Shown here piece after piece: positions 11,853-22,712 of a DNA stretch of 64,000 nt. This DNA is from Bugulina stolonifera. Lineage: Eukaryota; Bryozoa; Gymnolaemata; Cheilostomatida; Bugulidae. The first letter of the stretch is position 1, and each line of letters starts with the position of its first letter. The DNA is taken from positions 9,693,501 to 9,757,500 of the forward strand of contig OW285192.1 of NCBI GenBank assembly GCA_935421135.1, in the 5' to 3' direction. The position numbers and the translations under genes are program-made. The notes under the pieces were generated by a model. The model saw only the letters and a program-made list of their open reading frames with translations. It did no database searches and was not told the origin of the DNA.

Positions 11853-14800
11853 TCAAGTACAATCATTGCCAGCCTGAATTAACTTCTTGATACCGACCAT
11901 CCATTGGCTGACTTCTGACACATGATCTGTCATGAGCTGCAGGTGCACCTCGTGTGCTGCACCATATTCCTCCAGTTCCAGGGCTGTGTATATAAAAAAA
12001 GTATGCGATTTGTTAGCCTAAATTCCAAACCTTCCAAAATGGGGACATGCTGGTCAAATGATTGCGAGACTTGGTCTGAAAATGGAATTCTCCGCTCAAG
12101 TTTTACAAGTAACTCTGCAAAAAATCATTTAATTTTAGGTGGGGGAGCTGAAACCCAGGCCACAAATCTATACGGATGTAGACAAGTAAATGGATGAAGT
12201 CTATGGGGCTAGAAGTTATCATAGGGCCCGTCATATGCATGTACAGTATACATATACATGTACTTGTATTGCATAATGTATTTTCAGCAAGGAATTTATC
12301 TTTGAGCAGTCGGATACTTGTTTCAAATCCATGAAAATACCAGTCCATGACTGGGGTTTAAACCTGGGGCCTCTACGGCACCTAATCGCCTATCACAGTG
12401 AACAGAACATGCTACCACTACACCAGCTAAGCAAGATAAATTCCTTGCTGAAAATACATTATACAATAATATGTAGAAAATGGCCAAACCCCCTAACATG
12501 TACTTGTATATAATAGTGAGCTTTGAATAAGAGTATTAGAGGCCCCAATCTACATGTTCATTTGCAGTTTTGTTGTGGCGCAGAAATTAGGTTGTTATTA
12601 GGTTGAAAATACAATGGAAAGTGTCCATAGTGATTGACTATTACAACAGTATTAAAAGTTGTCATCTCAACAACTTTTAAAAAGAAGATGATTCCAAAGC
12701 TTTGAACTATCTGAAATAGTTTGAGGTGGAAAGCAAGAGCAGGGTAGACAACCGTTTGAAGTTAATCAGGTGGAGTGACTGTAAGTTTCCCACTTTCTTC
12801 CTCCCCTATACTCTTACATGGTATAGCCTTCACCAGTCGTGGTGACGTGGTGACTTTTGGCTCAGTTTTGGCTCCGATGAAAATTGGCAAGTTGAAACGA
12901 ATTAGCTGGAACTATTTGGATGGCGACCAGTACATCAATTGGCTGCCATAACAATGAGAAGAGCCAATAGTTCTACATGTCAATATAATATCAATATGTA
13001 CATAGCGCCACGTTGGCACCAAATATTTATAGTACATCAAGTTATTTAATATCTTTCATTATTTATTAAATATCTAGTGGAATCTGAATTTCTTGGCCAA
13101 CAGTCGATGATTAGGTACAGTAAAAAAATTGTTACTCCCAGGTATACATGTATTGTACAAAACATAGTTTGGGTTCAATAAAAAGTAGCTTCCAGCCAGT
13201 AGAATACTGACAATATGTTTCGAAGTCTTCAATTTTTTCAACGACAATTACATAATATATCTATTGCTGAAGTTACATGTACATGCATAGTCAGAAAAAC
13301 TACGAATAATTCTGTTATGAGAAATAATGAGTCAAGCTACTACCTTTACATAGTTTTGCACAGTTTGGTTTGGCCTTTGCTGATAATTTCCCAGAATTCC
13401 ATGAATTCTCAAATAATTTGATTCGTTTATTCACATCATTCGCCAGTCTGTCCTACAAACAGAACAACACACAGAGCAGTAATACAAATGTGATATCCTG
13501 ATAGTGTAGAGAGAAGGTACAAGAGAACAAAACTCCAATTTTGTAAACATAACCTGACTGCCAAGTAGAGATCTATCAAGAAACAGTTACAACTGTTACA
13601 ACAGTGAACAACTTATAACCACATGTTATAGAGATAAACCTCTCCGCATAAAGTGAGAAATAGACTAAAAATTTTGTCGATTTCGAGAAATGTCTACCTC
13701 AGCTAACAATGACAACTACACAAATATTAATCAATATGAAGAAATAGAACGTTGGCAAAGTGTTTAATGTACTTGTACTTGTAGAGAATAAAAAAGCAAC
13801 TTAGATTCGTTAGAATATACGTTTTAACCAACTCCAACGTTACACAGTCTGCTATAGATATATATATATAATATATAGAAATAGTGCGTTAACCAAATAC
13901 ATGCAAGGGGCTAGTTGCTGCTTTCCTCAGGATTGAAACTCCAAACAGTGTTGAGTTTTAGAAATAGTTTAAGCGGGATAGTATATAATACTTTCACTTA
14001 GAAATGTTCCAATGAAATGTATACCATGCTGAAAGGTACTATATGATTGTAACAAAATCATGTGTATTTCTACAGAGAAGACAACTCCGAACACCTTCTT
14101 AGTAATAATTTGGGCAGGCTAATATACATTGTAACAACTGCTTTAATATTAGTAATCTTACTTCAATATGCTTGCCCTGTTGCAGTTTTATCACACATTG
14201 AGTGAACGACTGAACACAATATTGACGAAGTTCTGTGTCGTCTGATATGTCAGGGACCTCAATATTCCCAGATGATAGTTTACTGTCACTGTTTGCTGGT
14301 GTCTCGGTCTTACTTGGCATATTCAATATTGGAACATGGGCTAAAACAGCAGAGGGGGCTGTCGGCGGCGCATTTCCTAGAAAAAATTAACAGACATAAC
14401 GAAATGATAGTTATAGAATATTAGCTGAAATAATCATATCAGAAGTAGATAGTTTCTGTTTACCTGCGATAAGATTTTGCATCTATAGAAATCCAATACC
14501 TACCTCTTCAATAACCTATTTCGCCTATAATACATAAACTGTCATTACACAATACACGTATATCATATAAGCAAATAAATCCAGAAAACATTTTAGATAG
14601 CAGCAAACATCCCACATGTAATATTACATGAAAATTACCGGAGTGTGTTACAGCGTGACTAGCTGGAGCAGGAGTGTTAGACGTCAGGTCATGACCCACA
14701 CGTTTGTTAGTTGCCAATGGATTAGTTGCTGTGATAGTTCCGGCTTGTTTCTGAGCATCATACATAAACTGTGGTGGGTCATTCCATCCCCTTGCATGGT

Positions 14801-17800
14801 TCCCTGAACAATAGCAAACAACATTAATTTTTTAAAATTATTCTTTTATGTTTGTTACCAAATTCAGGTATCATGCTACCCAATGCAATTGATGGTTTTA
14901 TTCATGTGCCCTTACTTTACATATGTGTAAATTAATCTTTGATCAACTACTTTCATACAGATATAGGCCTAATGTATTCAGTTAGCTATGGATATTCTGC
15001 AAGATAAATTAGTTTTTCAGAAGGGCCACCTTACTTCTCATATTGTTTGAGAAGGTAAATAGATAGTACTTGTACCAGAGTCCAGGCCGGGATAAAAGAC
15101 ATCAACATTAACACAACAGAATGTAATACCAACTGGGTAGGCTGCTAACTAGTGATCAGGCAATTATTGTATGAAAAATAAATATTAGATAAAATAAGAA
15201 TATCCTAAATAAATCAAGGCAATGTAATTGATTTTAAAGTCAAACTGATTTTTACTAGTTGAAATTCAATGATCATTATGATATGCAAGATGGATGATTA
15301 GTTAGCTTTATAGAGTAGCCCATAAAGACTCCCTTCGACAATATAGAATTATAGATTTTCAAAATGATTTAAATAAGCTATGACTGCAGTATTTCAAATT
15401 CTACGGATTTTAATTCTTCAAAAAGGAAAGTAGCAATTTTTACATGTAGATGTACTGCTACTTTCGACAGTGAATATTTTTCAAACAATGTTTCCCATGA
15501 TCGAATAGACTCTTTGTGTTTATTTAGATTCCAAACTTTACTGGGATATTCACAGACTAGATCCTTAGTAAAGCCTTTTCCATGTTGAAATTGTTGCTTT
15601 ATGGGATGCTCAGTCTATTTTGGACTATTTTTCACTTAACCGATCAGTACTTGAGTTTGGTTATGCAATATGGGATCCTTAAAGTAGGCCTATTACATTT
15701 TTCAGGAATTTCATAACACTCGCTGTGTTGAGCATATTTTTAGCTTCATGATGATATAAAATTGATTAAGTTAAGTATATCTGCATGGGTGTAATTTTAC
15801 TTTGAAAAGGCTCCAAATGTTCCATTGTCTTATGCTCCTCAACTCAAACACTCAAAAATGTTCATTTGGAAATAACAGCATTAAGATGATGGCAGATGTA
15901 ACTAATCCTGTGTTGCAGTTAGTTTATATTTGGGAGTTATCTTATTTTGCACTGGAATTGCGCTCTCACTATATCGCACCACTGAAGTCGCGATCTTGAG
16001 CGCGCATTGGACAACCATCTTGATGAACACTAAATGACAAAAAACGATCTTGACTTTTAACTAGAAAGTAGTTAGGCTGGCCAGCCGTAGGTTCCCTAGA
16101 TTTGATAAACTTACTACAGGTAAATATATATTACATAATACAACATGGTGGCAGCTGCGGTCTGAACCCTGGAATAGCTACCCTGAATAACTGAGACATT
16201 TTCGTGCTCCACGTGAGTTGGCTCTGTGATTTGATTTGTTGGTCTTGGAGATGGAGGGACTAGGCCTGGCACCTCCTGCTGAGCTCTGCTTGGATGGAAA
16301 TCTGGCTGAAAATTGGAGGAAATGGAGGAGAAATTTTGAGAATTATTTGATTGCCATCAATCTGAATGCTGCACCCAGAGGTCAGGATGGCAACTTTCCT
16401 GCTGCGAATAATGCCATATGGTTGAGGCAAATAGCCATATTGAGGCATTGTATTGGTGAGGAAGCTGTGGAAATCCTTGATCAGTTTGAATTTAATGAGA
16501 ATGCTGACCCGGCTGAAAACAGGAATCGTCTCCCTGACGTATTGGTCAAATTTGAAGGTTATTTCAACCCGAGGAGGAACCTACTATATGAATGGTACGT
16601 TTTCATGTCTATGGTTCAGGGTGATGGTGAACCAATTGATATGTTTGTGAAACGACTCAAGACACAGGCAACGAAATGTGACTTTGATGAGAAGAGGGAC
16701 ATGATGATTTTAGTTAGATGTGTTTTTGGCATCAAAGAACAAAGACTAAAGGAGAAGCTACTACAAGACAGACAGGTGACATTAACTAGTGCCATTGATA
16801 TGATCAGAGCTGCAGAGGTAACCAAAGTGCAACTGGCAGAAATAGCTGGTGAGCGAACTGTCTACGCTGTTAAAAGTGAGGAGAAACCTCCCACACCAGC
16901 ACCAAGGAAGATAATGGATTGTAAATTTTGTGGTTTTGACCACCTCAAAGGAAAGTGCCCAGCGTACGGGCAGGAATGTCGACTATGCGGTGGTAAGAAT
17001 CACTTCAAAAAGAAATGCACACGAAAAGAGGTGAATGCGGTTTCCTATAAGACAGGCAAGATGAGTATGAGCGACCTGTTTGTCGGCATGGTGTCAGAGG
17101 AAACTGAGCCACCAAGAGGCTGGTTTAAGAGTTATCGAATTTGTCATGGTAAGCAAAGCAAGCTGATAAACTTTAAAATCGACACTGGCGCTGAGGCTAA
17201 TGTATTGCCATTGAACTATGCCAAGACGCTGTGTGCAGCAATAGAGCCAAGTGAGGCGAGGCTTCTTACATATTCGGGGGAGCCGCTTCCTAATGGAGGT
17301 AAGGCTAGACTAGGGCTAAATTCTGATGTTGTAAACGAGCTCACCTTTGAGTTAGTCGATGGTGATGTCGTGCCCATTCTTGGTCTCAACGCATGTGTTC
17401 GGCTTGGCATTATAAAAAGGGTTGATAACATTAACAACCAAGCTATTCTAGAAGAGTTTGCGGACTGCTTTGAAGGCATAGGATGTTTTGAGAAGGAACA
17501 TACTATAAGAACTAATCCTGATGTAAAACCGGTGATCAACAGAGCTCGGCGCATACCTATTAGCATGATTGATAAAGTCAAGGAGGAACTGGAGAAAATG
17601 GAAAGCAATGGCATTATTCAAAAAATAGATCAACCTACTGAATGGGTGAACAGCATGGTTGTCGTTGAGAAACGCGATGGAAGCATACGCATCTGTCTAG
17701 ACCCAAAAGAGTTGAACAAAGCAATACTAAGAGAGCATCACCACATACCAACGCTAGAAGACATCTCTTTCAAATTCAGTGGTATGTCGGTCTTCACTAT

Positions 17801-20800
17801 TGTGGACATGAAAAGTGGCTATTGGCATGTGCCTCTGGATCGCCCATCTCAACTGTTGACTACCTTCAATACACCCTTCGGAAGGTATTGCTTCTCCAGA
17901 TTACCCTTTGGGGTAAACTCAAGTGCCGAGGTCTTTGAGAAGCGAGTCGAGGAAGTTTTTGGTGACCTGGATGTCAGCATTTATTTTGATGACCTGATCA
18001 TAGCAGGCAAAGACCAAGAAGATCATGACAAAAAATTAAGACGACTGCTTCAACGAGCCCGTGAAAACAATGTCAAATTCAACAAGGAGAAAATACAGCA
18101 CAACAGATCTGAGGTCAACTATCTAGGCCACATAGTGTCGAAAGACGGTCTGAAACCAGATCCAGATAAAGTCAGAGCAATAGAAGAAATGCCCAATCCC
18201 GATGACAAGGAAGGGATACAACGACTCATGGGATCTCTCAACTTCTTAAGGAGCTATATTCCTAATATATCACAAATCACACAACCGATCAGAGACCTAC
18301 TGAAAGCTGATTCAGTCTGGAACTGGGGAGCGGAGCAGGATGAAGCTATGCGCTGTATAAAGCAGATATTGATGAGTAAGCCTGTTCTCAAGTACTTCGA
18401 TGTAAAGAAAGACATTGTCCTTCAAACCGACGCTTCACAAGGAGGCCTTGGTGCTGTACTTCTCCAAGACGGTCAGCCAGTAGCCTATGGATCTAGAGCC
18501 CTCACGGAGACGGAACAAAGATACCCTCAGATTGATAAGGAGCTGTTGGCCATAGTTTATGGGTGTGAAAAGTTCCATACCTACACATATGGTCGTGACA
18601 TTAATGTGCAGACGGACCATCAGCCACTAGTTTCAATAGTGAACAAACCACTCTGGAAGGCGTCACCCAGACTTCAGAGGCTACTGATTCGATTACAGAA
18701 GTATTGTATCGAGGAGATTAAGTATGTACCAGGCAAGTACCTTTATCTTGCTGACACATTGTCAAGGGCATACTTGCCGAATACCCAAGAGAATTTGGAG
18801 GACGAGGTGGTAATGATCCACTGCATACAACTGGAAGAATCCGCTAAGCAACTTCTAGGTGCTGAATATGACCAGGATGCAGCTATGAAGCAGCTGAAGA
18901 GTGCTATTCTGGATGGATGGTTCTGGAGCAATAAAAAAGAAGCCCCTGTGTCAATACAGTCATTTTGGAACTGTCGTGACGAACTTTACATCCGTGATGG
19001 TCTGATATACAAGGGTTAACAAGTGATTATCCCGGGTTTGCTACGAGGAGACTATATGAAACAACTTCACAAAGGCCATCTAGGCATGGATAAGTGTATT
19101 GAGAGGGCGAAGCAGAGCATGTTCTGGCCGGGTATGATACAGGAGATTAGACAACTGATTGGTTCCTGTTCTACATGCCTCAAGTTTGCCAACAAGCAAC
19201 AAAAGATGCCGCTACTACCACATGAAGTCCCTAAACTGCCGTGGCTCAAGGTTGGTATGGATGTGCTAGAGTTTCAAAGCCGTAGCTACTTGGTGGTGGT
19301 GGATTTCTATTCTCACTACCCAGAACTGAGACTGATGAAAGGCAAGACAGCAAATGATGTTATCATGGTACTCAAATCAATATTCGCGGTGCATGGTATA
19401 CCAATGGATGTGATTGCAGACAACATGCCGTTTGGCAGTGGAGCTATGAAACAATTTGCGAAGGAATGGAATTTTAACATCATCACTTCAACACCACACT
19501 ATCACCAGTCCAATGGTATGGCAGAAAGATATGTACAGACGGTAAAACAGTTCTTGAAGAAGGCTGCTGAAGAGGGTTCTGACATCTACCAGTCATTACT
19601 TGCGTACAGGCAGACACCAGTGATAGGCTTGCCTTTCAGCCCTTCAGAGATGTTATTCAATAGATGTATCAGAGGGCTTCTGCCGTGTACTGAGGAGATG
19701 TTGCGACCAGTCATCCCTGAGGCATTCAAGCGCCTAACAGATCGACAAGCGGCTCAGAAAGATGCATATGATAGGCGAGCTAAGGAGCTACAACCGCTGA
19801 TGACAGGCGACGATGTTCTAGTGAGGACAGACAATGATCCCGTATGGACGCCAGCAAGGGTAATGAGAGAGACAGAGCAACCAAGGTCTTACCTTGTGGA
19901 TACCGGTTCAAATCACTTACGTAGGACAAGGACACAGCTGAAGCCCGACGGTAGTGCTACGGATGATATGGTGCAGACTACTCCTGATAGGCCCATTCAG
20001 CCTAGACTGCAGGACATCGACCGTGGCCCAACTACTGTTACGCCGAGGAGAAGTGTGAGGGGCAACCGCGGTACACTGCCCAAGCGGTTTGCTGACTTTG
20101 AGATGCACTAGTTGTAGCTAGGCATCTCAACTGTAAATAGTCTGTGCTGTATTGAGATGATCTAGCGGGTTGCTAGTTGCATCTCCACATTAGTTGTTCT
20201 GTTCTCTAAATACTATTTTGTTGCTTTCTACATTCACTCTCGGGAGAAAGGGGGATGTTGCGGTTAGTTTATATTTGGGAGTTATCTTATTTTGCACTGG
20301 AATTGCGCTCTCACTATATCGCACCACTGAAGTCGCGATCTTGAGCGCGCATTGGACAACCATCTTGATGAACACTAAATGACAAAAAACGATCTTGACT
20401 TTTAATTAGAAAGTAGTTAGGCTGGCCAGCCGTAGGTTCCCTAGATTTGATAAACTTACTACAGGTAAATATATATTACATAATACAACATCCTGTGCCT
20501 AACATGTGGTGCTATTCAAATTAGCAAAGAGAGTCAACCAATGCTTTAAAGTTTGGTAGACAAGTCTTTCGTTATAGCGTTACTGTCTTTTATGCTCTGT
20601 TTGCATTAACAAAGAGAGCTGAATAATTAATATATAATATATATATTATAATAATAAAAATATAAATATTTATAATTTTAATTTAATAACAGGCCTAACT
20701 ACTATCATATCTATATTATTATTTTTTTATAATAAGTAGGGTACATTTACATTATGATTATGATTGTTATATTTATTATTAAATTATTATTAGTCTTTTA

Positions 20801-21174
20801 ATTCTATGTAATCAATAATGTTTATGTTAATCTAACATTAACCTTAGTCATGATTAAGATTTAAGATTTGATTAGATAAGATTATTAATCTTATCTAATC
20901 AAATCTTAAATTAGTTCAGATTAATATCAAATATGATATCTTATATCTTAAAGTTTAAGATATACACTGTAAGATATCATATTTGATATTAATTTGAACT
21001 ACATGTAGTTCTTAGTCTTTTTACTACAGTTAAATAAGTTACCCAACCAATTAATATGATATTTAGCTGTATTTATTGAACTTAAAAAACATACTATTAA
21101 TATTGTTAATGATTATTAATTTATAATAAAAGAAAGTATGAGCCACCTGGCAGAATCTTGTCACCGTCCTCCAT
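11853..21174 (-). CDS. SRA1: Steroid receptor RNA activator protein 1 (SRA1), five exons
   Basis: Exons in coding order are 21174-21147, 14803-14639, 14376-14162, 13452-13344 and 11983-11853, joined by GT-AG introns in matching phase to give 215 residues. Residues 10-22 include the family hallmark GWNDPPQF, followed by a KRV segment like the human protein. The C-terminal exons form the helical SRA1 domain, ending in the diagnostic [17 protein letters not shown] (about 194-210), almost identical to vertebrate SRA1. Human SRA1 is 236 residues; the middle linker here is Ser/Thr/Pro-rich. In vertebrates the locus gives both a coactivator RNA and this protein; the same C-terminal fold occurs in Sec31. 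Intron 1 is about 6.3 kb because a Gypsy element sits in it. Exon 1 has only nine codons plus one base, supported by phase and by the human-like PGN junction. Confidence 0.9.
12267..12468 (-). mobile_element. Foldback element with tRNA-like loop
   Basis: Inverted arms of about 36 bp (12267-12302 and 12433-12468, sharing AGCAAGGAATTTATCTT) enclose a minus-strand tRNA-like sequence at 12341-12432. That sequence has an A-box-like TAGCTGGTGTAGTGGTAGC and a B-box-like AGGTTTAAACCCC. The acceptor ends do not pair, so it is not a working tRNA gene. It is a tRNA-derived SINE or MITE chimera in the last SRA1 intron. Confidence 0.6.
15906..15910. repeat. Gypsy 5' target-site duplication
   Basis: TCCTG, identical to 20491-20495. 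Confidence 0.9.
15911..16145 (+). repeat. 5' LTR
   Basis: 235 bp, TGTTG...CAACA. It differs from the 3' LTR at two places seen by eye (an A/G near position 7 and a C/T near position 160 of the LTR). Confidence 0.97.
16146..16163 (+). promoter_or_regulatory. Primer-binding site
   Basis: Starts with TGG directly after the 5' LTR (TGGTGGCAGCTGCGG), as expected for pairing with the CCA end of a tRNA. I could not name the tRNA. Confidence 0.7.
16251..19019 (+). CDS. Gypsy gag-pol, part 1: Gag, protease, RT, RNase H
   Basis: Starts at the first ATG in a frame that opens slightly earlier; 922 residues to a TAA at 19017-19019. The N-terminal Gag region has the [12 protein letters not shown] motif of Mag-type elements. 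Two zinc knuckles (CX2CX3HX4C and CX2CX4HX4C) lie at about 224-260. The aspartic protease shows the DTGA active site near 311. Reverse transcriptase carries the catalytic YFDD near 578. RNase H has its QTDAS start near 727 and TDHQPL near 789. The frame then stops just before the integrase zinc domain although the same frame continues after it. The catalytic residues I checked up to that point look intact. Confidence 0.95.
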   Translation: MEGLGLAPPAELCLDGNLAENWRKWRRNFENYLIAINLNAAPRGQDGNFPAANNAIWLRQIAILRHCIGEEAVEILDQFEFNENADPAENRNRLPDVLVKFEGYFNPRRNLLYEWYVFMSMVQGDGEPIDMFVKRLKTQATKCDFDEKRDMMILVRCVFGIKEQRLKEKLLQDRQVTLTSAIDMIRAAEVTKVQLAEIAGERTVYAVKSEEKPPTPAPRKIMDCKFCGFDHLKGKCPAYGQECRLCGGKNHFKKKCTRKEVNAVSYKTGKMSMSDLFVGMVSEETEPPRGWFKSYRICHGKQSKLINFKIDTGAEANVLPLNYAKTLCAAIEPSEARLLTYSGEPLPNGGKARLGLNSDVVNELTFELVDGDVVPILGLNACVRLGIIKRVDNINNQAILEEFADCFEGIGCFEKEHTIRTNPDVKPVINRARRIPISMIDKVKEELEKMESNGIIQKIDQPTEWVNSMVVVEKRDGSIRICLDPKELNKAILREHHHIPTLEDISFKFSGMSVFTIVDMKSGYWHVPLDRPSQLLTTFNTPFGRYCFSRLPFGVNSSAEVFEKRVEEVFGDLDVSIYFDDLIIAGKDQEDHDKKLRRLLQRARENNVKFNKEKIQHNRSEVNYLGHIVSKDGLKPDPDKVRAIEEMPNPDDKEGIQRLMGSLNFLRSYIPNISQITQPIRDLLKADSVWNWGAEQDEAMRCIKQILMSKPVLKYFDVKKDIVLQTDASQGGLGAVLLQDGQPVAYGSRALTETEQRYPQIDKELLAIVYGCEKFHTYTYGRDINVQTDHQPLVSIVNKPLWKASPRLQRLLIRLQKYCIEEIKYVPGKYLYLADTLSRAYLPNTQENLEDEVVMIHCIQLEESAKQLLGAEYDQDAAMKQLKSAILDGWFWSNKKEAPVSIQSFWNCRDELYIRDGLIYKG
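19020..20111 (+). CDS. Gypsy pol, part 2: integrase, in frame after a stop
   Basis: Continues in the same frame as gag-pol after one TAA and runs to a TAG at 20109-20111. It begins with the HHCC zinc domain (HKGH, then CSTC about 30 residues later). The integrase core follows, with the first Asp in VGMDVLEF, the second in ADNMPFGS and the Glu in SNGMAERY. A basic C-terminal tail comes last. As no start codon is well placed, integrase could be made only by readthrough of the stop, or not at all in this copy. The stop may be a private mutation or a family feature; one copy cannot tell. Confidence 0.9.
   Translation, partial: QVIIPGLLRGDYMKQLHKGHLGMDKCIERAKQSMFWPGMIQEIRQLIGSCSTCLKFANKQQKMPLLPHEVPKLPWLKVGMDVLEFQSRSYLVVVDFYSHYPELRLMKGKTANDVIMVLKSIFAVHGIPMDVIADNMPFGSGAMKQFAKEWNFNIITSTPHYHQSNGMAERYVQTVKQFLKKAAEEGSDIYQSLLAYRQTPVIGLPFSPSEMLFNRCIRGLLPCTEEMLRPVIPEAFKRLTDRQAAQKDAYDRRAKELQPLMTGDDVLVRTDNDPVWTPARVMRETEQPRSYLVDTGSNHLRRTRTQLKPDGSATDDMVQTTPDRPIQPRLQDIDRGPTTVTPRRSVRGNRGTLPKRFADFEMH
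20242..20255 (+). promoter_or_regulatory. Polypurine tract
   Basis: GGGAGAAAGGGGGA directly abutting the 3' LTR; the plus-strand primer site for reverse transcription. Confidence 0.9.
20256..20490 (+). repeat. 3' LTR
   Basis: 235 bp, the same length as the 5' LTR and collinear with it without gaps. Confidence 0.97.
20491..20495. repeat. Gypsy 3' target-site duplication
   Basis: TCCTG, identical to 15906-15910. Confidence 0.9.
20861..20909. repeat. Perfect AT-rich hairpin
   Basis: Two arms of 24-25 bp (core GATTTGATTAGATAAGATTA) are perfectly complementary with almost no loop. Confidence 0.85.
20913..21000. repeat. Second AT-rich hairpin, 31-bp arms
   Basis: The arms 20913-20943 and 20970-21000 match at 30 of 31 positions as inverted repeats. 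The loop holds a third small palindrome (TATCTTAAAGTTTAAGATA). Confidence 0.85.
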
Positions 21175-21248
21175 GTTGTGTTTACATCACGTGATCAGAA
21201 AAGTCAGCATCCCTCTATGGTCAATATCTTCTGCCAATGAAATTACAC
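21175..21248. promoter_or_regulatory. Probable bidirectional SRA1/STIM promoter
   Basis: Directly upstream of the SRA1 ATG. A plus-strand splice donor (ACAC|GTAAGT) at 21249 could end a non-coding first STIM exon that joins the acceptor at about 22691, 22 bases before the STIM ATG. The palindromic E-box CACGTG is at 21188-21193. Transcription starts would then lie very close together. Inferred from splice signals and gene orientation only. Confidence 0.45.
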
Positions 21249-22712
21249 GTAAGTTTAATACTGGTTACCTCTTGCAGATCGGTAATTTGTGTGTTATAAC
21301 GGTATAGCAGGCGAATCCTAAAAACTGGTACTGTCGTTTCCGTTTAACAGTTGTGTCCTCAGATTTACTTTTTAACTTTTGCTTTAGATTGAAAGTAAAG
21401 AGGATAACATTACAACTAATTTGCTGTTGTATTATATTGATTACTTATAGGTTTATTTACCATACCATATTGCCAAGCTAATAAATGTGCCAGGTACTAA
21501 GTAAGGCTTCAAATTTCCGTATGATTTGATAATATAAATATTAAATATAAATATCATCACCATTTCAGTGATTTCATACGAATACGTTACATGTAATTGT
21601 TTAGTATAGGCCCTAAATAAATAATATTTTTATAATTATAATATAGGTATAAATGTAATAATAAGTATATAAAATAACAGCTATTATTTATTTTATGTCG
21701 AAGGATAATATAAATATAATATTAATTAAGAAAATATTAATATACAGTTAATAATTATATTACTTTACTATTGAATTAATATTTATTAATTATATTTTAT
21801 GTTTTATTATATTTTGTACATGAAACCAAACTATTAGTAATAAAATAATATATATGCATGTACATATAATCAAATTTGAGGTAATTTATAATACTGGTGC
21901 TTATTCTTTTAGTTAGCCAAAGATGATCATGCAAAGCGACATTCTTTCTCACTGTATCACAGCATGACTATATCAACGAGATATAGGCCTGATAGCATTT
22001 AGGCAATAGGTTGAAATTATTTCTCTGTTAGTGTAATAATAGCCTATTTGGTAAAGTTTCATTTCATATATAAATTAAACTTTTAGTTTAAAATACCATC
22101 AAAATTCTAAACCGCCAAGAAAGTCTCATTTTAATTTACTTTCTCCATGGTGTCACTGAATGCACAATGGGCACATACTCATTTTGAAAATTGCCTAGGA
22201 AAGTAGTTTTGTTCAAATACTGCTAGTTCAATGATAGTGTCGAACATCTTGGTGAGGCATTCAATAAAGTCACATAAATATTCCTTTAGATAGCTACTAT
22301 TAAATTATTCTTATTTTAGTGATCTACTATCTCATTTGATAGCCTGTTAAACTATTCTCTTTCATTCATCCCATTCTTAGTGACAAACATTAGGTATATA
22401 TTAATTGTAATTGAAGATGTAGTTTTGTATTACTCTGCTATTGTTTATAATTTACAAATGTGTTATGTTAACTGTAGGCAGACAGTTGCATGTTTTAAAA
22501 GAAACCGCATAATTCTTTGTGTGTGGAAAACTATTTTAATCCATTTAATGTCCCTTTTGCTTCCGCTTAGAAGTTAATCAAAGTCCTGTAGAGTGGTTAA
22601 ATGGAGTTTCTGCCTGTCTAAATCTTTAAACAGTTTTTCTTGTAAAATTTTAGAATAAATATGCAATGAGCTGGGAAATCCATTTTACTAGGCAGAGCCA
22701 TAGCATTCCACA

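Larger units (their letters stand above)
15911..20490 (+). mobile_element. Complete Ty3/Gypsy LTR retrotransposon (Mag/K02A2.6-like)
   Basis: The element is 4580 bp with two 235-bp LTRs, each starting TGTTG and ending CAACA. The 5-bp target duplication TCCTG lies at 15906-15910 and 20491-20495. A primer-binding site touches the 5' LTR and a polypurine tract touches the 3' LTR. Internally one reading frame runs gag, two zinc knuckles, protease, reverse transcriptase, RNase H and integrase, broken once by a TAA at 19017-19019. There is no env-like frame. I counted two base differences between the LTRs, so the insertion is young. It lies in SRA1 intron 1, antisense to that gene. Confidence 0.97.
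20496..21146. other. Very AT-rich remainder of SRA1 intron 1
   Basis: Extremely AT-rich, with two adjacent perfect or near-perfect hairpins listed separately. No exon seen. Confidence 0.6.

Noticed and set aside
12341..12432. Working tRNA gene on the minus strand
   Set aside because: Acceptor ends do not pair and the sequence is enclosed by inverted repeats.
17216..17614. 132-codon minus-strand frame in the Gypsy element
   Set aside because: Shadow of the pol frame.
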